From Actinomycetota bacterium (GTDB lineage Bacteria; Actinomycetota; Actinomycetes; Nanopelagicales; Nanopelagicaceae), in NCBI GenBank assembly GCA_026392815.1, contig JAPLBI010000106.1, positions 1,317-7,163 of the forward strand: 5,847 bases of DNA, read 5' to 3'. The notes under the pieces were generated by a model. The model was not told the DNA's origin. It saw nothing but the letters and a program-made list of their open reading frames with translations, and did no database searches. Positions 5,488 through 5,847 of the stretch are shown here, one piece after another; within the stretch, counting starts at the first letter, position 1, and each line of letters starts with the position of its first letter. The position numbers and the translations under genes are program-made.

Positions 5488-5493
5488 TGGCCA

Positions 5494-5847
5494 ATGTCTA
5501 AGGTTAGAGCGATACGCGGAGCGGTTCAGGCGCAAGCCAATACCGCCGAGGCGATAGACGCTGCCACCAAGGAACTCTTGGCGGAGATGCTCAGCGCCAA
5601 CACCCTTACCGCCGAAGACTTCATCTCGGTGATCTTCACGGTTAGCCCTGATCTAAATGCAGCTTTTCCAGCAAGCTCAGCTCGTGAGCTTGGATTTACC
5701 GATGTCCCGCTCATCTGTGCGGTCGAAATTGGGGTTCCAGGCTCGCTCGAGCGCACCATCCGCATCATGGCTCACGTTGAAAGCGGGCTAAAAAAGTCAG
5801 AAATCAACCATATCTACCTCGGCGGAGCAAAGGTTTTACGCCGAGAT
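5494..5847 (+). CDS. aroH: Chorismate mutase, AroH class (last residues outside window)
   Basis: A monofunctional chorismate mutase of the Bacillus AroH type (trimeric pseudo-alpha/beta-barrel fold), which rearranges chorismate to prephenate on the way to phenylalanine and tyrosine. The frame is open from ATG 5494 to the window end (118 codons). Family members are about 118-127 residues and end shortly after VLRPD, here VLRRD, so little is missing. The active-site residues known from B. subtilis all have counterparts: Arg8 in AIRGA, Arg64 in SARELG, Cys75 and Glu78 in LICAVEIGVPG, Arg90 in RTIRIMAHV, and Tyr108 in INHIYLGGA. VIFTVSPDLNAAFPA (46-60) is the family core block. The start is well supported because Arg8 must lie close to the N-terminus. 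It sits downstream of the AT-rich repeat region, from which it may be regulated, and appears leaderless. Confidence 0.95.
   Translation, partial: MSKVRAIRGAVQAQANTAEAIDAATKELLAEMLSANTLTAEDFISVIFTVSPDLNAAFPASSARELGFTDVPLICAVEIGVPGSLERTIRIMAHVESGLKKSEINHIYLGGAKVLRRD

Larger units (their letters stand above)
5213..5493. other. AT-rich intergenic region between rluB and aroH
   Basis: A 281-bp gap, long for this compact window. The first half is extremely AT-rich: 14 of 60 bases at 5221-5280 are G or C by my count. An inverted repeat, GGTTTTAT (5213-5220) with ATAAAACC (5242-5249), follows the rluB stop directly; it could end transcription weakly but has no GC-rich stem and no T-run. The region then holds the TTTATCGATAT repeats and a more GC-rich block at about 5358-5410. 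The only forward ORF of note is 34 codons long (5354-5458) and lacks a ribosome site. No tRNA, DnaA-box cluster or CRISPR repeat was seen. Confidence 0.8.

Noticed and set aside
5213..5493. AT-rich repeat region as a replication origin
   Set aside because: No TTATCCACA-like DnaA boxes and no dnaA, dnaN or plasmid rep gene nearby.
5323..5768. Two minus-strand frames (5323-5535 and 5526-5768) over the AT-rich gap and aroH
   Set aside because: Both largely overlap aroH or the repeats, have no recognisable domain, and the hydrophobic stretch in the first comes from AT-rich sequence; aroH on the plus strand has all active-site residues.

Overview
The window looks like a core chromosomal segment of a low-GC actinobacterium. 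The gene set and order (alanine dehydrogenase, XerD, a ParA-like ATPase with a small ribbon-helix-helix-like partner, ScpA, ScpB, an RluB-type pseudouridine synthase, then an AroH-type chorismate mutase) match the xerD-parA-scpA-scpB-rluB neighbourhood known from Actinomycetota. The moderate GC content, short intergenic gaps and overlapping genes suggest a streamlined freshwater lineage (acI/Nanopelagicales-like). That taxonomic guess is inference from memory; no 16S or tRNA gene is present to test it.

Layout: 1-600 is the C-terminal part of ald (+), cut by the window edge. xerD (590-1513, +) overlaps its end by 11 nt. Next comes a two-gene unit on the minus strand: parA (start at 2778) and a small RHH-like gene (1920-1510), joined by an ATGA overlap and ending tail-to-tail with xerD, both stop codons lying in one TTAA. 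The parA frame is broken near 2095-2115: about 23 nt seem to be missing, so the N-terminal ATPase part and the conserved C-terminus lie in different frames. A 77-bp divergent gap separates parA from scpA-scpB (2856-4350, +), which encode the kleisin and winged-helix partners of SMC. rluB (4487-5212, +) has its own candidate promoter and a structured leader. A 281-bp AT-rich gap (5213-5493) holds four copies of the 11-mer TTTATCGATAT. aroH (5494 onward, +) is complete except perhaps for its last residues and looks leaderless.

Functionally, XerD, the ParA/RHH pair and ScpAB all serve chromosome resolution, segregation and compaction; RluB modifies 23S rRNA; Ald and AroH belong to amino-acid metabolism. 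Points most worth a second look are the interrupted parA, the RHH partner with its conserved N-terminal tail, the TTTATCGATAT repeats (possible operators or a centromere-like site), the rluB leader with a six-codon upstream ORF, and the sharp GC rise over scpAB.
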